64,000 nt of DNA from Bacteroidota bacterium (GCA_013377005.1 JACABE010000012.1:1-64000); one strand, 5' to 3'; shown: positions 22,700 through 33,690, counted from the stretch's first letter. Program-made: numbers and translations. Notes: a model not told the origin generated them from the sequence alone.

Positions 22700-23887
22700 T
22701 TAATCTAAAATTTCAGTCACCTGACCTGCACCTACAGTTCTGCCACCTTCACGAATAGCAAATCTTAAGTTTAAGTTCAACGCGATTTCAGAAATTAAAG
22801 CAACTGTAATTGTTAAGTTATCACCAGGCATAACCATTTCAACACCTGCTGGTAAACTTACAGAACCTGTAACATCAGTAGTTCTGAAATAGAATTGTGG
22901 ACGATATTTATCATGAAATGGAGTATGACGACCACCTTCTTCTTTTTTCAAAATATAAACTTCAGCTTTGAAGTTTTTATGAGGTTTTACTGAACCTGGT
23001 TTTGCAATAACCATACCACGAGTAATAGCATCTTTATCAATACCTCTTAATAATAAACCTGCATTATCACCAGCTTCACCTCTATCCAAAATTTTACGGA
23101 ACATTTCAACACCGGTAACAACTGATTTTAATTTTTCAGCACCCATACCAATGATTTCAACAGGATCTCCGGTATTGATAACACCTGTTTCAATTCTACC
23201 TGTAGCCACAGTACCGCGACCAGTAATTGAAAATACGTCTTCAACTGGCATTAAAAATGGTTTGTCAACATCTCTTGGAGGCAAAGGAATATATGAATCA
23301 ACAGCATCCATTAACTCGTAGATTTTTTCCATCCATTTAGGTTCTTTATTCAATCCACCTAAGGCAGAACCTTGAATAACAGGAGTATTGTCACCATCAA
23401 AACCATAGAAAGTTAACAACTCTCTAATTTCCATTTCAACTAATTCTAATAATTCAGGATCGTCAACTAAGTCAACTTTATTCATAAACACAACCAATTT
23501 AGGCACACCAACCTGACGAGCTAAAAGGATATGTTCACGTGTTTGTGGCATAGGACCGTCAGTTGCAGCAACAACAATGATAGCGCCGTCCATTTGAGCA
23601 GCACCAGTTACCATGTTCTTTACGTAGTCAGCGTGACCAGGACAGTCAACGTGAGCATAATGTCTTGTTGCAGTTTGATACTCAATGTGAGCTGTGTTAA
23701 TTGTAATACCTCTTTCTTTTTCTTCAGGAGCTGCATCAATTGAATCAAATGATTTGAATTCTGCAAAACCTTTATCAGCTAAACATAAAGTAATAGCTGC
23801 TGTTAAGGTAGTTTTACCGTGATCAACGTGACCAATAGTTCCAACATTTACGTGTGGTTTGGAACGGTCGAATTTTTCTTTTGCCAT
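22700..23887 (-). CDS. tuf: Elongation factor Tu
   Basis: [29 protein letters not shown]. Confidence 0.99.
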   Translation of the reverse strand: MAKEKFDRSKPHVNVGTIGHVDHGKTTLTAAITLCLADKGFAEFKSFDSIDAAPEEKERGITINTAHIEYQTATRHYAHVDCPGHADYVKNMVTGAAQMDGAIIVVAATDGPMPQTREHILLARQVGVPKLVVFMNKVDLVDDPELLELVEMEIRELLTFYGFDGDNTPVIQGSALGGLNKEPKWMEKIYELMDAVDSYIPLPPRDVDKPFLMPVEDVFSITGRGTVATGRIETGVINTGDPVEIIGMGAEKLKSVVTGVEMFRKILDRGEAGDNAGLLLRGIDKDAITRGMVIAKPGSVKPHKNFKAEVYILKKEEGGRHTPFHDKYRPQFYFRTTDVTGSVSLPAGVEMVMPGDNLTITVALISEIALNLNLRFAIREGGRTVGAGQVTEILD

Positions 23888-23960
23888 ATAATTGCTTGTT
23901 AAAGATGTTTAAATTTATAATTATAACTATTATTATTTTATTGTTTATTTTTTCAAGCAG

Positions 23961-24033
<73 letters not shown>

Positions 24034-24044
24034 AAACACAAAGA

Positions 24045-24116
24045 GCGGAAGACGGGTCTCGAACCCGCTACCTACAGCTTGGAAGGCTGTCGCTCTACCA
24101 AATGAGCTACTTCCGC
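24045..24116 (-). tRNA. tRNA-Gly (TCC)
   Basis: GCGGAAGTAGCTCATTTGG...CAGCCTTCCAAGCTG...CTTCCGC. Confidence 0.94.
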
Positions 24117-24123
24117 AGTGTGT

Positions 24124-24204
24124 GGGGGGAGGAGGATTCGAACCTCCGAAGGCTGCGCCAACAGATTTACAGTCTGTCCCATTTGACCGCTCTGGTATCC
24201 CCCC
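24124..24204 (-). tRNA. tRNA-Tyr (GTA)
   Basis: Class II tRNA with anticodon loop CTGTAAA and long variable arm. Confidence 0.93.
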
Positions 24205-24217
24205 AGTTGTTTTTTGA

Positions 24218-24290
24218 GCCGATAGAGGGATTCGAACCCCCGACCAGCTGATTACAAATCAGCTGCTCTGGCCAACTGAGCTATATCGGC
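24218..24290 (-). tRNA. tRNA-Thr (TGT)
   Basis: GCCGATATAGCTCAGTTGG...GATTTGTAATC...TATCGGC. Confidence 0.94.
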
Positions 24291-24319
24291 ATTGGTATTA
24301 TTACATTCTTTAAAAAAAA

Positions 24320-24343
24320 CAGTCCTTTTTTCAAAAAGGACTG
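24320..24343. terminator. Terminator hairpin
   Basis: CAGTCCTTTTTTCAAAAAGGACTG. Confidence 0.7.
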
Positions 24344-24396
24344 CAAAAATAGAAATAATTTTAATACTAACCAAAAAATATTTACTTTTTTTAAAA

Positions 24397-24696
24397 TTAA
24401 ATTCCTCTTAGCTTTTCTTTATGCTTAATTAATTGCTTTTTTAACGCCTCAACTGCCTGGTCTGTAGCTCCCTCAAAAGTTTTACAAGTTTTTTTGGCAA
24501 ACAAGTCATTGCCAGGTATCATTAATCTAATTTCAGCAATTTTATTCTCTAAATCTTCTCCATTCTCTATTTTGAGTATCACTTCACTTCCAATTATATC
24601 ATTATAATTGATTGTTAACTTTTGAACTTTCTCAGTAATGAATTCTTCTAACTTCTTGTCAGTTTTGAATTTAACAGAATTAATAGTAACTTTCAT
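24397..24696 (-). CDS. Ribosome hibernation promoting factor family
   Basis: HPF/RaiA-like 99 aa upstream of tuf. Confidence 0.88.
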   Translation of the reverse strand: MKVTINSVKFKTDKKLEEFITEKVQKLTINYNDIIGSEVILKIENGEDLENKIAEIRLMIPGNDLFAKKTCKTFEGATDQAVEALKKQLIKHKEKLRGI

Positions 24697-24713
24697 AATT
24701 GTTAACCTCCATT

Positions 24714-25604
24714 TTATGCCCTAGGATGGGCTTGTTTATAAATACTTTTTAATTTATTAATTGTGTTATGAGTGTAAACCTGTGTTGCAGAAAGATTGGA
24801 ATGTCCCAAAATTTCTTTAATTGCATTAAGGTCTGCTCCATTGTTAAGCATGTGTGTAGCAAATGTATGGCGTAAAACATGCGGACTTTTTTTGTTTATT
24901 GTAGTTATTCCGCTAAGATAATAATTAACGATGCGATAAACAAGTTTTGGGTAAACTTTTTTCCCATTATTTGTTAAAAAAACAAAACTTAATTTATCTT
25001 TAGATATAATTCCTTGATTTTCTTTCAATTTTGAAAACAATAAAAATTTATCTTTCAAATCTTTTGTTATTGGAATGATGCGCTCTTTATTTCTTTTACC
25101 TAGCACTTTGATTGTTAAATTTACAAAATCTATATCTTCCTGCTTTAAATTTATTAATTCAGTCAAACGTATTCCTGTATTGTAAAACACTTCAATTATA
25201 AGAATGTTTCTATATTGTAAATATTCTTCTGAAAAATCATTTTTATTGTCAAGTAATGTTTCCATATTGACTTCCTCAACATATACAGGCAGTTTTTTTG
25301 GCGTTTTTGGGGATACTATTTTAATAGTAGGATTAGTAGAAAGCACTCTTTCTTTTAATAAATATTTATAAAAAGATTTTATAGTAGTGATTTTCCTGTT
25401 GATGCTTCTAGCTTGAATACCTGTTTCCATGAGTGAAGCTAGCCAGGATCTTATCATTTGATGAGTAACCGCAGAAATTTCTGATATTTCGTAAGTACTA
25501 CTTATAAAAGTATAAAATTGTTCAAGATCATTTTTATAGGCAATATATGTATTGAGTGAATACCTTTTTTCGTATTTAATATATTTTAGAAATTTTTCGG
25601 TCAT
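24714..25604 (-). CDS. Tyrosine recombinase, XerC/XerD type
   Basis: N-terminal core-binding (SLNTYIAYKNDLEQF) and C-terminal HVLRHTFATHMLNNGADLNAIKEILGHSNLSATQVYTH; start chosen at internal MTEKF. Confidence 0.93.
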   Translation of the reverse strand: MTEKFLKYIKYEKRYSLNTYIAYKNDLEQFYTFISSTYEISEISAVTHQMIRSWLASLMETGIQARSINRKITTIKSFYKYLLKERVLSTNPTIKIVSPKTPKKLPVYVEEVNMETLLDNKNDFSEEYLQYRNILIIEVFYNTGIRLTELINLKQEDIDFVNLTIKVLGKRNKERIIPITKDLKDKFLLFSKLKENQGIISKDKLSFVFLTNNGKKVYPKLVYRIVNYYLSGITTINKKSPHVLRHTFATHMLNNGADLNAIKEILGHSNLSATQVYTHNTINKLKSIYKQAHPRA

Positions 25605-25701
25605 TGTATAAATAAAAAAAGGAAAACTTGATAAAATTACAAAAAATCTTTTGTAAAACAAGTTTTCCTTTTAAAAATTCGTTTATGATGCTTACAAAGA
25701 A

Positions 25702-25896
25702 TTATATTTCATCATTTTGGTGTAATTGCTGAACGTAAATTGCTTTTAAGCGTTGTTCTCGTTGAACTATAGAAGGTTTAGTGAATTTTTGTCTTAGACG
25801 CAATTCCTTTACAACGCCAGTTTTTTCAAATTTTCTTTTCAGTTTTTTCAAAGCACGGTCGATGTTTTCGCCTTCTTTAATTGGAACGATAATCAT
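25702..25896 (-). CDS. rpsU: 30S ribosomal protein S21
   Basis: 64 aa; IIVPIKEGENIDRALKKLKRKFEKTG. Confidence 0.95.
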   Translation of the reverse strand: MIIVPIKEGENIDRALKKLKRKFEKTGVVKELRLRQKFTKPSIVQREQRLKAIYVQQLHQNDEI

Positions 25897-25992
25897 AATG
25901 AATACCTCTTTCTTTTTTTAATTAATAATTTTTTTAAATTGGGTGGCAAAATTATAAATAAGTTTTTATATATCAAAACTTTATTTTTAAAA

Positions 25993-27072
25993 TTATTTAG
26001 GAGCTTTTCTTAGCAGCTGCATAGCCATCAAACCAAATACTAAAATTGGTATCCATACTGATAAATAGGCAGGTAAATTGCCAGAAGTAGCAAATACAGT
26101 AGATATTTTCATAAATAAAATGAAAGAAAATGTAATTGCCAAACCAAAAGCCAGATTTAAACCAATACCTCCTCTCACTTTTCTTGAAGACAATGAAACT
26201 CCTATTAATGTTAGAACTATGGTCGCAAATGGATATGCAATTCGTTGATATTTTTCAACTTCATAAAATTTAATCCTGTCAGAACCTCTTAATTTTTCCT
26301 GAGCAATAAACTTACGCAATTGCATATAATCCATGGTTTCAACATCTTTGTTTTCCTTTGTAAAATCAGAGGGATGAATATTCATATTCATTTCCAATTT
26401 TTCACCTTTAGTAAAAGTTTCATTAACTCCATTAATATTACGAACAATATAATTCCTAATATCCCACTTACCACTTAAGCTGTCCCAACTTATCTGGTCT
26501 GCAGTTAACTTATAATACAAACCTGTTTCATTAATCTTCTCGATTGAAAACCTATAACCAGTACGACTATTATCATCATAACCTTCAAGATACATGTATG
26601 TACCCCTTTCTACCTGAAAATGAAAATTTGTCTTTATTGTTTTACTATTGCCATTAATATACTTTTTTTCAAAAGCAAGCCGATGAACATTTACATTGGG
26701 AATCAAAAAGTTGGCCAAATAGAAAGTCATTAATCCAATTACAACTGCTGATAACACATAAGGTAATAAAAAACGCTTAAAACTGACACCTGCATTTAAT
26801 ATTGCAATAATTTCGGTATTAGATGCCATTTTTGAAGTAAAAAAGATAACAGCCACAAACGTAAATAAAGGACTGAACAAATTCACGAAATATGGTATAA
26901 AATTTAAATAAAAATCGAATATAATCGCATGTAATGGGGCTTTTCTTTCAATAAAATCATCTATTTTTTCTGATATATCAAAAATAACAACAACAATAAT
27001 TATTAATGCAATGGCATAGAAAAAAGTGCCTAAAAATTTGCGAATAATGTATATATCAAGTTTCTTTAACAT
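25993..27072 (-). CDS. LptF/LptG family permease
   Basis: YjgP/YjgQ pattern with terminal TM bundles. Confidence 0.9.
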   Translation of the reverse strand: MLKKLDIYIIRKFLGTFFYAIALIIIVVVIFDISEKIDDFIERKAPLHAIIFDFYLNFIPYFVNLFSPLFTFVAVIFFTSKMASNTEIIAILNAGVSFKRFLLPYVLSAVVIGLMTFYLANFLIPNVNVHRLAFEKKYINGNSKTIKTNFHFQVERGTYMYLEGYDDNSRTGYRFSIEKINETGLYYKLTADQISWDSLSGKWDIRNYIVRNINGVNETFTKGEKLEMNMNIHPSDFTKENKDVETMDYMQLRKFIAQEKLRGSDRIKFYEVEKYQRIAYPFATIVLTLIGVSLSSRKVRGGIGLNLAFGLAITFSFILFMKISTVFATSGNLPAYLSVWIPILVFGLMAMQLLRKAPK

Positions 27073-27088
27073 TTAAAGATAATTTTAA

Positions 27089-28219
27089 TTACAGACGAGT
27101 TGTTAGTTGTTTTACCATTTTATTTTTCCATTCAGCAAAATTGCCTTCCAATATTTTTTTTCGGGCTTCGCCTACCAACCACAAATAAAAATTCAAATTA
27201 TGAACACTTGCTATCATTGGAGCCAACATTTCCTGAGCTTGAAATAAATGTCGCAAATAAGCTCTTGTATATTGACTATCAACATAACTCATGCCATTGG
27301 GGTCAACTGGAGAAAAATCATTCTTCCATTTCTCATTTTTAATATTGATAATCCCCTGACTGGTAAATAACATTCCATTGCGTGCATTGCGTGTTGGCAT
27401 CACACAGTCCATCATGTCAATACCTAACGCAATACTTTCTAAAATATTGGCTGGCGTCCCCACTCCCATCAAATATCTTGGTTTATCTTCCGGCAAAATA
27501 CTACAAACCAATTCGGTAAGTTCATACATTATTTCAACTGGCTCCCCTACTGATAAACCTCCTATTGCATTTCCTTCTCTACCATGAGAAGTAATTTCTT
27601 CAGCAGATTTAATTCGTAAATCACGATATACACTTCCTTGAACTATAGGGAAAAGTGTTTGAGGATAGCCATACAACGGCTCAGTATTGTCAAATTGTTG
27701 AATACATCTCTTTAACCAACGATGGGTAAGATCCATTGATTTAGATGCGTAATCATAATCGCAGGGATATGGAGTACATTCGTCGAAAGCCATCATAATA
27801 TCAGCTCCTATCACGCGCTGAATATCCATAACCTTTTCAGGTGTAAAAGTATGTCGCGAACCATCAATATGTGATTGAAAAACCACACCCTCTTCTTTCA
27901 TTTTGCGGGTTCCTGAAAGCGAATACACCTGATAACCTCCACTATCGGTTAAAATTGGTTTTTCCCATCCATTAAACTTATGCAAACCTCCGGCTTGCTG
28001 TAAGGTGTCGAGCCCGGGACGTAAATATAAATGATATGTATTTCCTAATATAATTTGAGCACCAATGTCATTCTTTAAATCATTAAAATGAACCGCTTTA
28101 ACAGATCCAACTGTACCAACCGGCATAAAAATAGGTGTTTGGATAGTTCCGTGAGCAGTAACGATTTCTCCTGCTCTTGCTTTTGAGTTTTTATCTTGTC
28201 CTTTTAAAGTAAAATCCAT
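27089..28219 (-). CDS. tgt: tRNA-guanine transglycosylase
   Basis: GTVGSVKAVHF; TDSGGYQVYSL; MGVGTPANILE; start chosen at internal MDFTLKG. Confidence 0.96.
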   Translation of the reverse strand: MDFTLKGQDKNSKARAGEIVTAHGTIQTPIFMPVGTVGSVKAVHFNDLKNDIGAQIILGNTYHLYLRPGLDTLQQAGGLHKFNGWEKPILTDSGGYQVYSLSGTRKMKEEGVVFQSHIDGSRHTFTPEKVMDIQRVIGADIMMAFDECTPYPCDYDYASKSMDLTHRWLKRCIQQFDNTEPLYGYPQTLFPIVQGSVYRDLRIKSAEEITSHGREGNAIGGLSVGEPVEIMYELTELVCSILPEDKPRYLMGVGTPANILESIALGIDMMDCVMPTRNARNGMLFTSQGIINIKNEKWKNDFSPVDPNGMSYVDSQYTRAYLRHLFQAQEMLAPMIASVHNLNFYLWLVGEARKKILEGNFAEWKNKMVKQLTTRL

Positions 28220-28365
28220 AAATTTTTGTGAGTAAATATAGCAAAAAATCACATAATGCTTAATATAAGCTATTTATAAATTAATCAATATGTTTATAAA
28301 TATTTTCCAAAGATAAATCATATTCGCATATAATAAATATTTTTGCATCATCAATTATAATATAT

Positions 28366-29499
28366 ATGTGTTTTGATTTAATTACTGATAATTCGACTAT
28401 TAATCTTATTCTTTTTATTTTTTACGGAACGGTCGTTGTTCAGCTATTTTATTATTGGGGCTTTTTTACTCGTTTGGCTTTTTATAAATTCAAAAATCAA
28501 GTTCGAAAACCACAAGCTGTTTCGGTAGTAATTTGTGCAAAAAACGAATACCATAATCTTAAAGACAATCTTCCGATTATTTTAGAGCAAGAATATCCTG
28601 ATTTTGAAGTAATCGTTGTAAATGATGTTTCGGATGATGAAACGTATTATTTACTAAAGGTATTGTCGGATAAATATCCTCATCTTAAAATTGTTAACTT
28701 TGTTGATAACGTTAATTTCTTTTCAGGGAAAAAATTTCCATTAACCATTGGTATCAAATCTGCAAAGAACGATATCATTTTACTTACTGATGCTGATTGC
28801 AAACCACATAGTATGAAATGGATTGAGCAAATGCAAGAACAATTTCACAGCGGGAGCGAAATTGTATTAGGTTATGGGAAATACAAAGAAGAACCAGGTT
28901 TTTTAAATAAAATAATCCGGTTCGACACACTCCAAATTGCTATTCAATATTTATCAATGGCATTGGCCGGCAATGCATATATGGGTGTGGGGCGCAATTT
29001 GGCTTATCGCAAGAACTTATTTTACCGACAAAACGGGTTTATTAATCATTATAAAGTAAAATCGGGTGATGATGATTTATTTGTAAATGCGGCAGCTTCG
29101 GATAAGAATACTAAAATTATGATTTCTCCTGATGCGCATACTATTTCCACAGCAAAAAACACTTTCCCTACATGGATTACTCAGAAAAGAAGACATTTAA
29201 CTTCGGGAAAATATTATAAATTTACAACAAAATGCTGGTTAGGAGTGTTTACATTATCTCAACTTATTTTTTTTACTGCTTTTTTTACTTTAATTGCTAT
29301 TAATTATACTTTATTAATTGTTCCTGCGTTATTTTTATTAAGGTTAATCAGCCAGCTTATTATTAATAAAAAAGCTATGATAAAGTTGAATGAGAAGAAT
29401 TTTTTATTATTAGTACCTATTTTCGAAATATTTTTTGTTGTTTTAAATCCAATTATTGTTTTAATAAATACGGTTTCAAAGCCTGATAAATGGAAATAA
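28366..29499 (+). CDS. Glycosyltransferase family 2
   Basis: SVVICAKNEYHNLKDNLP; VVNDVSDDETY; LLTDADCKP. Confidence 0.92.
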   Translation: MCFDLITDNSTINLILFIFYGTVVVQLFYYWGFFTRLAFYKFKNQVRKPQAVSVVICAKNEYHNLKDNLPIILEQEYPDFEVIVVNDVSDDETYYLLKVLSDKYPHLKIVNFVDNVNFFSGKKFPLTIGIKSAKNDIILLTDADCKPHSMKWIEQMQEQFHSGSEIVLGYGKYKEEPGFLNKIIRFDTLQIAIQYLSMALAGNAYMGVGRNLAYRKNLFYRQNGFINHYKVKSGDDDLFVNAAASDKNTKIMISPDAHTISTAKNTFPTWITQKRRHLTSGKYYKFTTKCWLGVFTLSQLIFFTAFFTLIAINYTLLIVPALFLLRLISQLIINKKAMIKLNEKNFLLLVPIFEIFFVVLNPIIVLINTVSKPDKWK

Positions 29500-30101
29500 A
29501 TCTTAAGCTCACCGAAAAAGCACTCCGCGATTACAATCTGGTTCAGCTTGCCTTAGAAAAAGGTGACCAGAAAGCGTATGCTGATTTGATGAACAATTAT
29601 AGGGATTCGCTTTTTTTTATGATGCTTAAAATGACCAATGATGCTACCGATGCCGACGACCTTACGATAGAAGCCTTTGGAAAAGCATTTAAAAGTCTCA
29701 ATCAATACACACCTGATTATGCTTTCAGCACCTGGTTGTTTAAGATTGCTACCAATAATTGCATCGATTTTATCAGGAAGAAAAAGAAAATGACTTTCTC
29801 AATGAATATCGGCTTCGATAAAAACGAGGATGGAACTGAAATTGCCCATAATATTCCTTCAGAAACATTAGATCCTGAGGAAAAGTTTATTGAAAATCAA
29901 AAAATAAAATTGATGCGTGACATTGTGGAGCGACTAAAACCTCATTATCGCGACCTGATTAAATTAAGGTATTTTGAAGAATATTCTTACGAAGAAATAT
30001 CCGAAGCTTTGGATTTGCCATTGGGAACTGTAAAAGCTCAATTGTTTCGCGCAAGAGAGTTTTTATTTAATATTTTAAAGAATTCTGAAGATAAAATTTA
30101 G
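29490..30101 (+). CDS. RNA polymerase sigma-70 family factor
   Basis: DADDLTIEAFGKAFKSL; YSYEEISEALDLPLGTVKAQLFRAREFL. Confidence 0.93.
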   Translation: MEINLKLTEKALRDYNLVQLALEKGDQKAYADLMNNYRDSLFFMMLKMTNDATDADDLTIEAFGKAFKSLNQYTPDYAFSTWLFKIATNNCIDFIRKKKKMTFSMNIGFDKNEDGTEIAHNIPSETLDPEEKFIENQKIKLMRDIVERLKPHYRDLIKLRYFEEYSYEEISEALDLPLGTVKAQLFRAREFLFNILKNSEDKI

Positions 30102-30141
30102 AAAACCAAGCCTCCACCCCACTCTTTTGCCCACCTCAGTA

Positions 30142-30384
30142 TTTTATTGTTACAATTAAACTGAAGTCTTGAATCATCTGATTTGTTTTTTTTGAACGCA
30201 GATAACACGAATCCCTGACGGGAAACGCTGATTTAACCGATTTCAAACAACAATAAATTAGAAATATATATAAATCTGCGAATATCCGCGTTTACAGAAC
30301 GTATCCGTTTCATCCGCGTTCTAAATTTTCATTACATAATTTCTATAGATTAAGATATGCGTTATAATTTTTACTACTTATAAT
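30142..30384. repeat. Dispersed ~240-bp intergenic repeat, copy 2
   Basis: Full-length match with substitutions to 4842-5085; ends 6 bp before the stop codon of ORF 30391-31359. Confidence 0.85.
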
Positions 30385-30390
30385 TTCTTT

Positions 30391-31359
30391 CTAAGTAATT
30401 TCTAACAATAGTTTTTCTAATTCGAAATTAAATTCCTGATCTTCGTTATCGGAAATAAGTTTGATGTCAGTTTTAATGAGCTCTTTGTAGCCTACAGCTG
30501 TAATTTTGATGCTGTAAGTACCCGGCACAACTTCGTCGATATAAAATTCGCCTTTTTCGTCGGTAATGGCTGATAATGGGGTGGTAAGTATTTCAACAAT
30601 GGCATCTTCAACAGCTTTGTGGGTATCGGCAGCTGTAACCTTGCCTTGCATGAAAGCTGAATTTATTTCCTCGTCGGCAACTTTGAGCGTCTTCTTTTTA
30701 GGTGCATTGTTTAAGATATAATTTCGGTAGTATTCGGGTTGTCCTTCAAAAATTATTTTGCCTGCCTTGGCAACATTGCTGATTAATTTCCATAAATCAT
30801 CGTACGCTTTTACACGCATTCCGGTTGCTATTAAACGGGCTCTTTTGGCTTGTTCTTTAGCAATATTGGCATTTTCCAGCTCAGTGCCTAACTGGCAGGT
30901 TTCATCAATCATTTCCAACGCAAGCCCCTTGAGCATCAAATCATCTTTGTACTTTTCTAAAGTTAGAATAAAGAGTTTTAAAAAGAAAATCAACTTATGC
31001 TGCGAATTAACTACTTTTTTCAGGCTTGGATATCCAAATTCGAGCAAGTGAAAATCGTCGTCGGGGAAAGCTTTTTTTACATAGTATCTGATGCTTCTGA
31101 TATTCGCAATAGCTTTATCGGAGAAATTAATTACATTTTTAGTAGCTTGCATTTGCCTTGCCACCACTGCATAATTGGGCTGGATTTTTTCAATCAACTG
31201 GATTTGTTGACTTATTTTATCGGAATACGCCATGTTTAATTCCGGGTCGAAAGCCTGAAATTTTGAAATGTCGGCTATAAAACTTTGATGGATGTTTTTC
31301 GAAATTTCCCACTGCTTGGCTTGTGGAATTCCTTTTGATACGTGCTGTTTGGGTTTCAT
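30391..31359 (-). CDS. Hypothetical protein, helical N-terminal region plus carboxypeptidase-regulatory-like C-terminal domain (module B protein)
   Basis: 322 aa; C-terminus PLSAITDEKGEFYIDEVVPGTYSIKITAVGYKEL is CarboxypepD_reg-like; N-terminal ~230 aa helical. Confidence 0.8.
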   Translation of the reverse strand: MKPKQHVSKGIPQAKQWEISKNIHQSFIADISKFQAFDPELNMAYSDKISQQIQLIEKIQPNYAVVARQMQATKNVINFSDKAIANIRSIRYYVKKAFPDDDFHLLEFGYPSLKKVVNSQHKLIFFLKLFILTLEKYKDDLMLKGLALEMIDETCQLGTELENANIAKEQAKRARLIATGMRVKAYDDLWKLISNVAKAGKIIFEGQPEYYRNYILNNAPKKKTLKVADEEINSAFMQGKVTAADTHKAVEDAIVEILTTPLSAITDEKGEFYIDEVVPGTYSIKITAVGYKELIKTDIKLISDNEDQEFNFELEKLLLEIT

Positions 31360-31624
31360 ATATAAAAATTTAAAAGCTGTTGAAATTTATAATTAAACCA
31401 AAACCGCTAAGCGGTTATAAATATTTTATTTTTGAATGAATAATTTCCGTTTTGCTTGCTATGCAGTTGACTTTGTTTTCAATGCCTCCTATATTAGTAT
31501 CTCATTTATTGTTTTTACCTATTTTATAACAACAAAATTACAACAAATAATATATTGGTTTCAACATTCTGCAAAATTTTTTATCGGCCTAACTAAATCT
31601 TTGTCACATACCATTCATTTTGTC

Positions 31625-31792
31625 GGTACACCAATATATTCTAGCAGTACACTAATTTATTCAAGCAGTACACCCATATATTCTGTCGGTACACCAATTT
31701 ATTCCAGCGGTACACTAAAATATTCAAGCGGTACACCAATTTATTCAAGCGGTACACCAATTTATTCTGTCGGTACACCAATATATTCTTTT
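31625..31792. repeat. 21-bp direct-repeat array B (8 units, no indels)
   Basis: GGTACACCAATTTATTCAAGC-type units starting at 31625, 31646, 31667, 31688, 31709, 31730, 31751, 31772. Confidence 0.95.
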
Positions 31793-31952
31793 AATAAATT
31801 TAGAATGTTTAAATATATATATCCGTACCGATAGAATATCTTGCGGCATTGCCCGACTTTGTGCTATATAACCAAAAAAGTATGATAGAAATTTAAAATT
31901 GAAAGTATAAATTGTTTAGAAATCCTTACTTCGGAATGAATTATACCTATAA

Positions 31953-32666
31953 TTATATATACTTGCTGAAAAATGCTATAAAAATAATAGCAGCCGCTAT
32001 TACCGCAGCCATGCGTAGCAAAATAATGAGCCCTGATTTGAGCTTAATTTCAAAAACTTTGATGGAGGATGCGATTAATATAGCGCAAATAAACCCCAAT
32101 AATATTCCGGCAACAGCATCACCCAAAAAGTGTACACCCAAATAAACACGTGTGTATGCTATCAAAGGACAAATCACAGCATAAAACAAAAGCTCCGCTT
32201 TGTGTTCTTTGCGAAAAATCGCCAGTAGGGTAAAAACAGCAGCTACCGTTGTGCTGTGACCACTTGGAAAGGAATAGTGATACAACATATAATTAGCAAC
32301 CGTATGCACCTGCTCTTTAAATAAGTAAGGAGGGCGATGCCATTCGCTAAACAAATTGTGTTTTAACAATTGAGCCAAAATACCCGATACAATAATTGCA
32401 ATAAGCAGCAGCATAAGTTGAAAAGGCTGCTTTTTGATAAGTAAAAAAATCAATACAACCGCCATAAATCCTGCATCGCCCAGCATGGTTAAAACAAGCA
32501 TCGGATAATCGAGCCAGGGCGAATGATAACTATTTAGCAGCAGAAAACTATCGTTATAGCCCTTTGCAAATAAAAATACCAAACCTATCAACCATATAAT
32601 TAATATAGGTATAAAATAAAATCGGAGGAAATTGTTTTGTTTGAATTGTGTTGTGATTTTATTCAT
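31953..32666 (-). CDS. PAP2-family phosphatase
   Basis: YSFPSGHSTTVAAVFTLLA; RVYLGVHFLGDAVAG. Confidence 0.93.
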   Translation of the reverse strand: MNKITTQFKQNNFLRFYFIPILIIWLIGLVFLFAKGYNDSFLLLNSYHSPWLDYPMLVLTMLGDAGFMAVVLIFLLIKKQPFQLMLLLIAIIVSGILAQLLKHNLFSEWHRPPYLFKEQVHTVANYMLYHYSFPSGHSTTVAAVFTLLAIFRKEHKAELLFYAVICPLIAYTRVYLGVHFLGDAVAGILLGFICAILIASSIKVFEIKLKSGLIILLRMAAVIAAAIIFIAFFSKYI

Positions 32667-33132
32667 TATGATAAGGTTCGTTTTTTAAAATTGTAAAAGC
32701 TCGGTACAGTTGTTCGGTAAATAAAAGCCGAATCATTTGATGCGAAAAAGTCATTTCCGATAACGACACTTTCAAATCAGCCTTTTCGTACACTTTATCG
32801 CTAAAACCAAAGGCGCCACCCACCACAAACATTAAATTTTTAATACCACTGTTCATTTGTTTTTGCAGAAAACTTGCAAATTCCTTCGATCTGAAAGATT
32901 TTCCTTTTTCGTCGAGAAGAATTACAAAATCAGCTTTAGCAGCATGTTTCAAAATTTCGTCGCCTTCCTTTGATTTAAAATCATCGGGAAGAAAATTCTT
33001 GCTATTTTTTAATGAAGGAATTACAATTGTTTGATAATTTACGTAGAATTTCAGCCTTTTTTCAAAAATAAGGATGCCATCTTTTAAATAATCGTCTTCG
33101 GTTTTACCCACCATTAATAATAAAACGTTCAT
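32659..33132 (-). CDS. rlmH: 23S rRNA pseudouridine1915 N3-methyltransferase
   Basis: FVVGGAFGFSDKV; LSEMTFSHQMIRLLFTEQLYRAFTI; internal start MNVLLLMVGK. Confidence 0.94.
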   Translation of the reverse strand: MNVLLLMVGKTEDDYLKDGILIFEKRLKFYVNYQTIVIPSLKNSKNFLPDDFKSKEGDEILKHAAKADFVILLDEKGKSFRSKEFASFLQKQMNSGIKNLMFVVGGAFGFSDKVYEKADLKVSLSEMTFSHQMIRLLFTEQLYRAFTILKNEPYHNE

Positions 33133-33273
33133 AATTACGTTTTTATTTAAAATTTTTAAATTAAACAGTTTGCATTCCAAAAATAATGTAAATTTGCATT
33201 AATCATTAAAAAAAAAGCAGAATAATTGAATTTGGCTGTTTTTTTGTAGTTTAAGAAGTAAAATTAATAACAC

Positions 33274-33684
33274 ATGAAAAAAATTGCAATCATCCTATGT
33301 TTTGTAATTGCATCAGGATTTACATTTATTAGCTTATTACCTGAAAATTCGCTGGAAGATATTACAAAGAATGTAACCAATGCAATCCGCAAAGGAAGCG
33401 CTTCAGAACTGGCGGTTTATTTTAATTCGAGTATAGATTTAACGGTTCCCGACAAAGAAGGCAGTTTTAGCAAAGCCCAAGCCGAACAAATTGTAAAAGA
33501 TTTTTTTACAAAGAATACACCAAAATCATTTGAAATCAAACATCAGGGAAAATCTGCCGATGGTAGCAATTATGCAATAGGAACATTGGTTACCAATACC
33601 GGTAATTTCAGAACTTATTTTTTGATTAAAAGCATTGCAAATAAAAGCTGTATCCAACAACTACAATTTGATAATGATAAATAG
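33274..33684 (+). CDS. DUF4783-like exported protein
   Basis: 136 aa; KNVTNAIRKGSASELAVYFNSSIDLTVPDKEGSFSKAQAEQIVKDFF. Confidence 0.8.
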   Translation: MKKIAIILCFVIASGFTFISLLPENSLEDITKNVTNAIRKGSASELAVYFNSSIDLTVPDKEGSFSKAQAEQIVKDFFTKNTPKSFEIKHQGKSADGSNYAIGTLVTNTGNFRTYFLIKSIANKSCIQQLQFDNDK

Positions 33685-33690
33685 CAAAAC

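Noticed and set aside
24714-25604. Tyrosine recombinase as integron integrase for the attC-like array
   Set aside because: It looks like a housekeeping XerC/D-type protein in a conserved rpsU/hpf/tuf neighbourhood 34 kb away; no IntI-specific insertion could be recognised.
31436-31834. ORF 31436-31834(+) with TPIYSSGTPIYSVG repeats
   Set aside because: The repetitive part is the 21-bp DNA array read in one frame; no clear ribosome-binding site or recognisable family. Kept as array B only.
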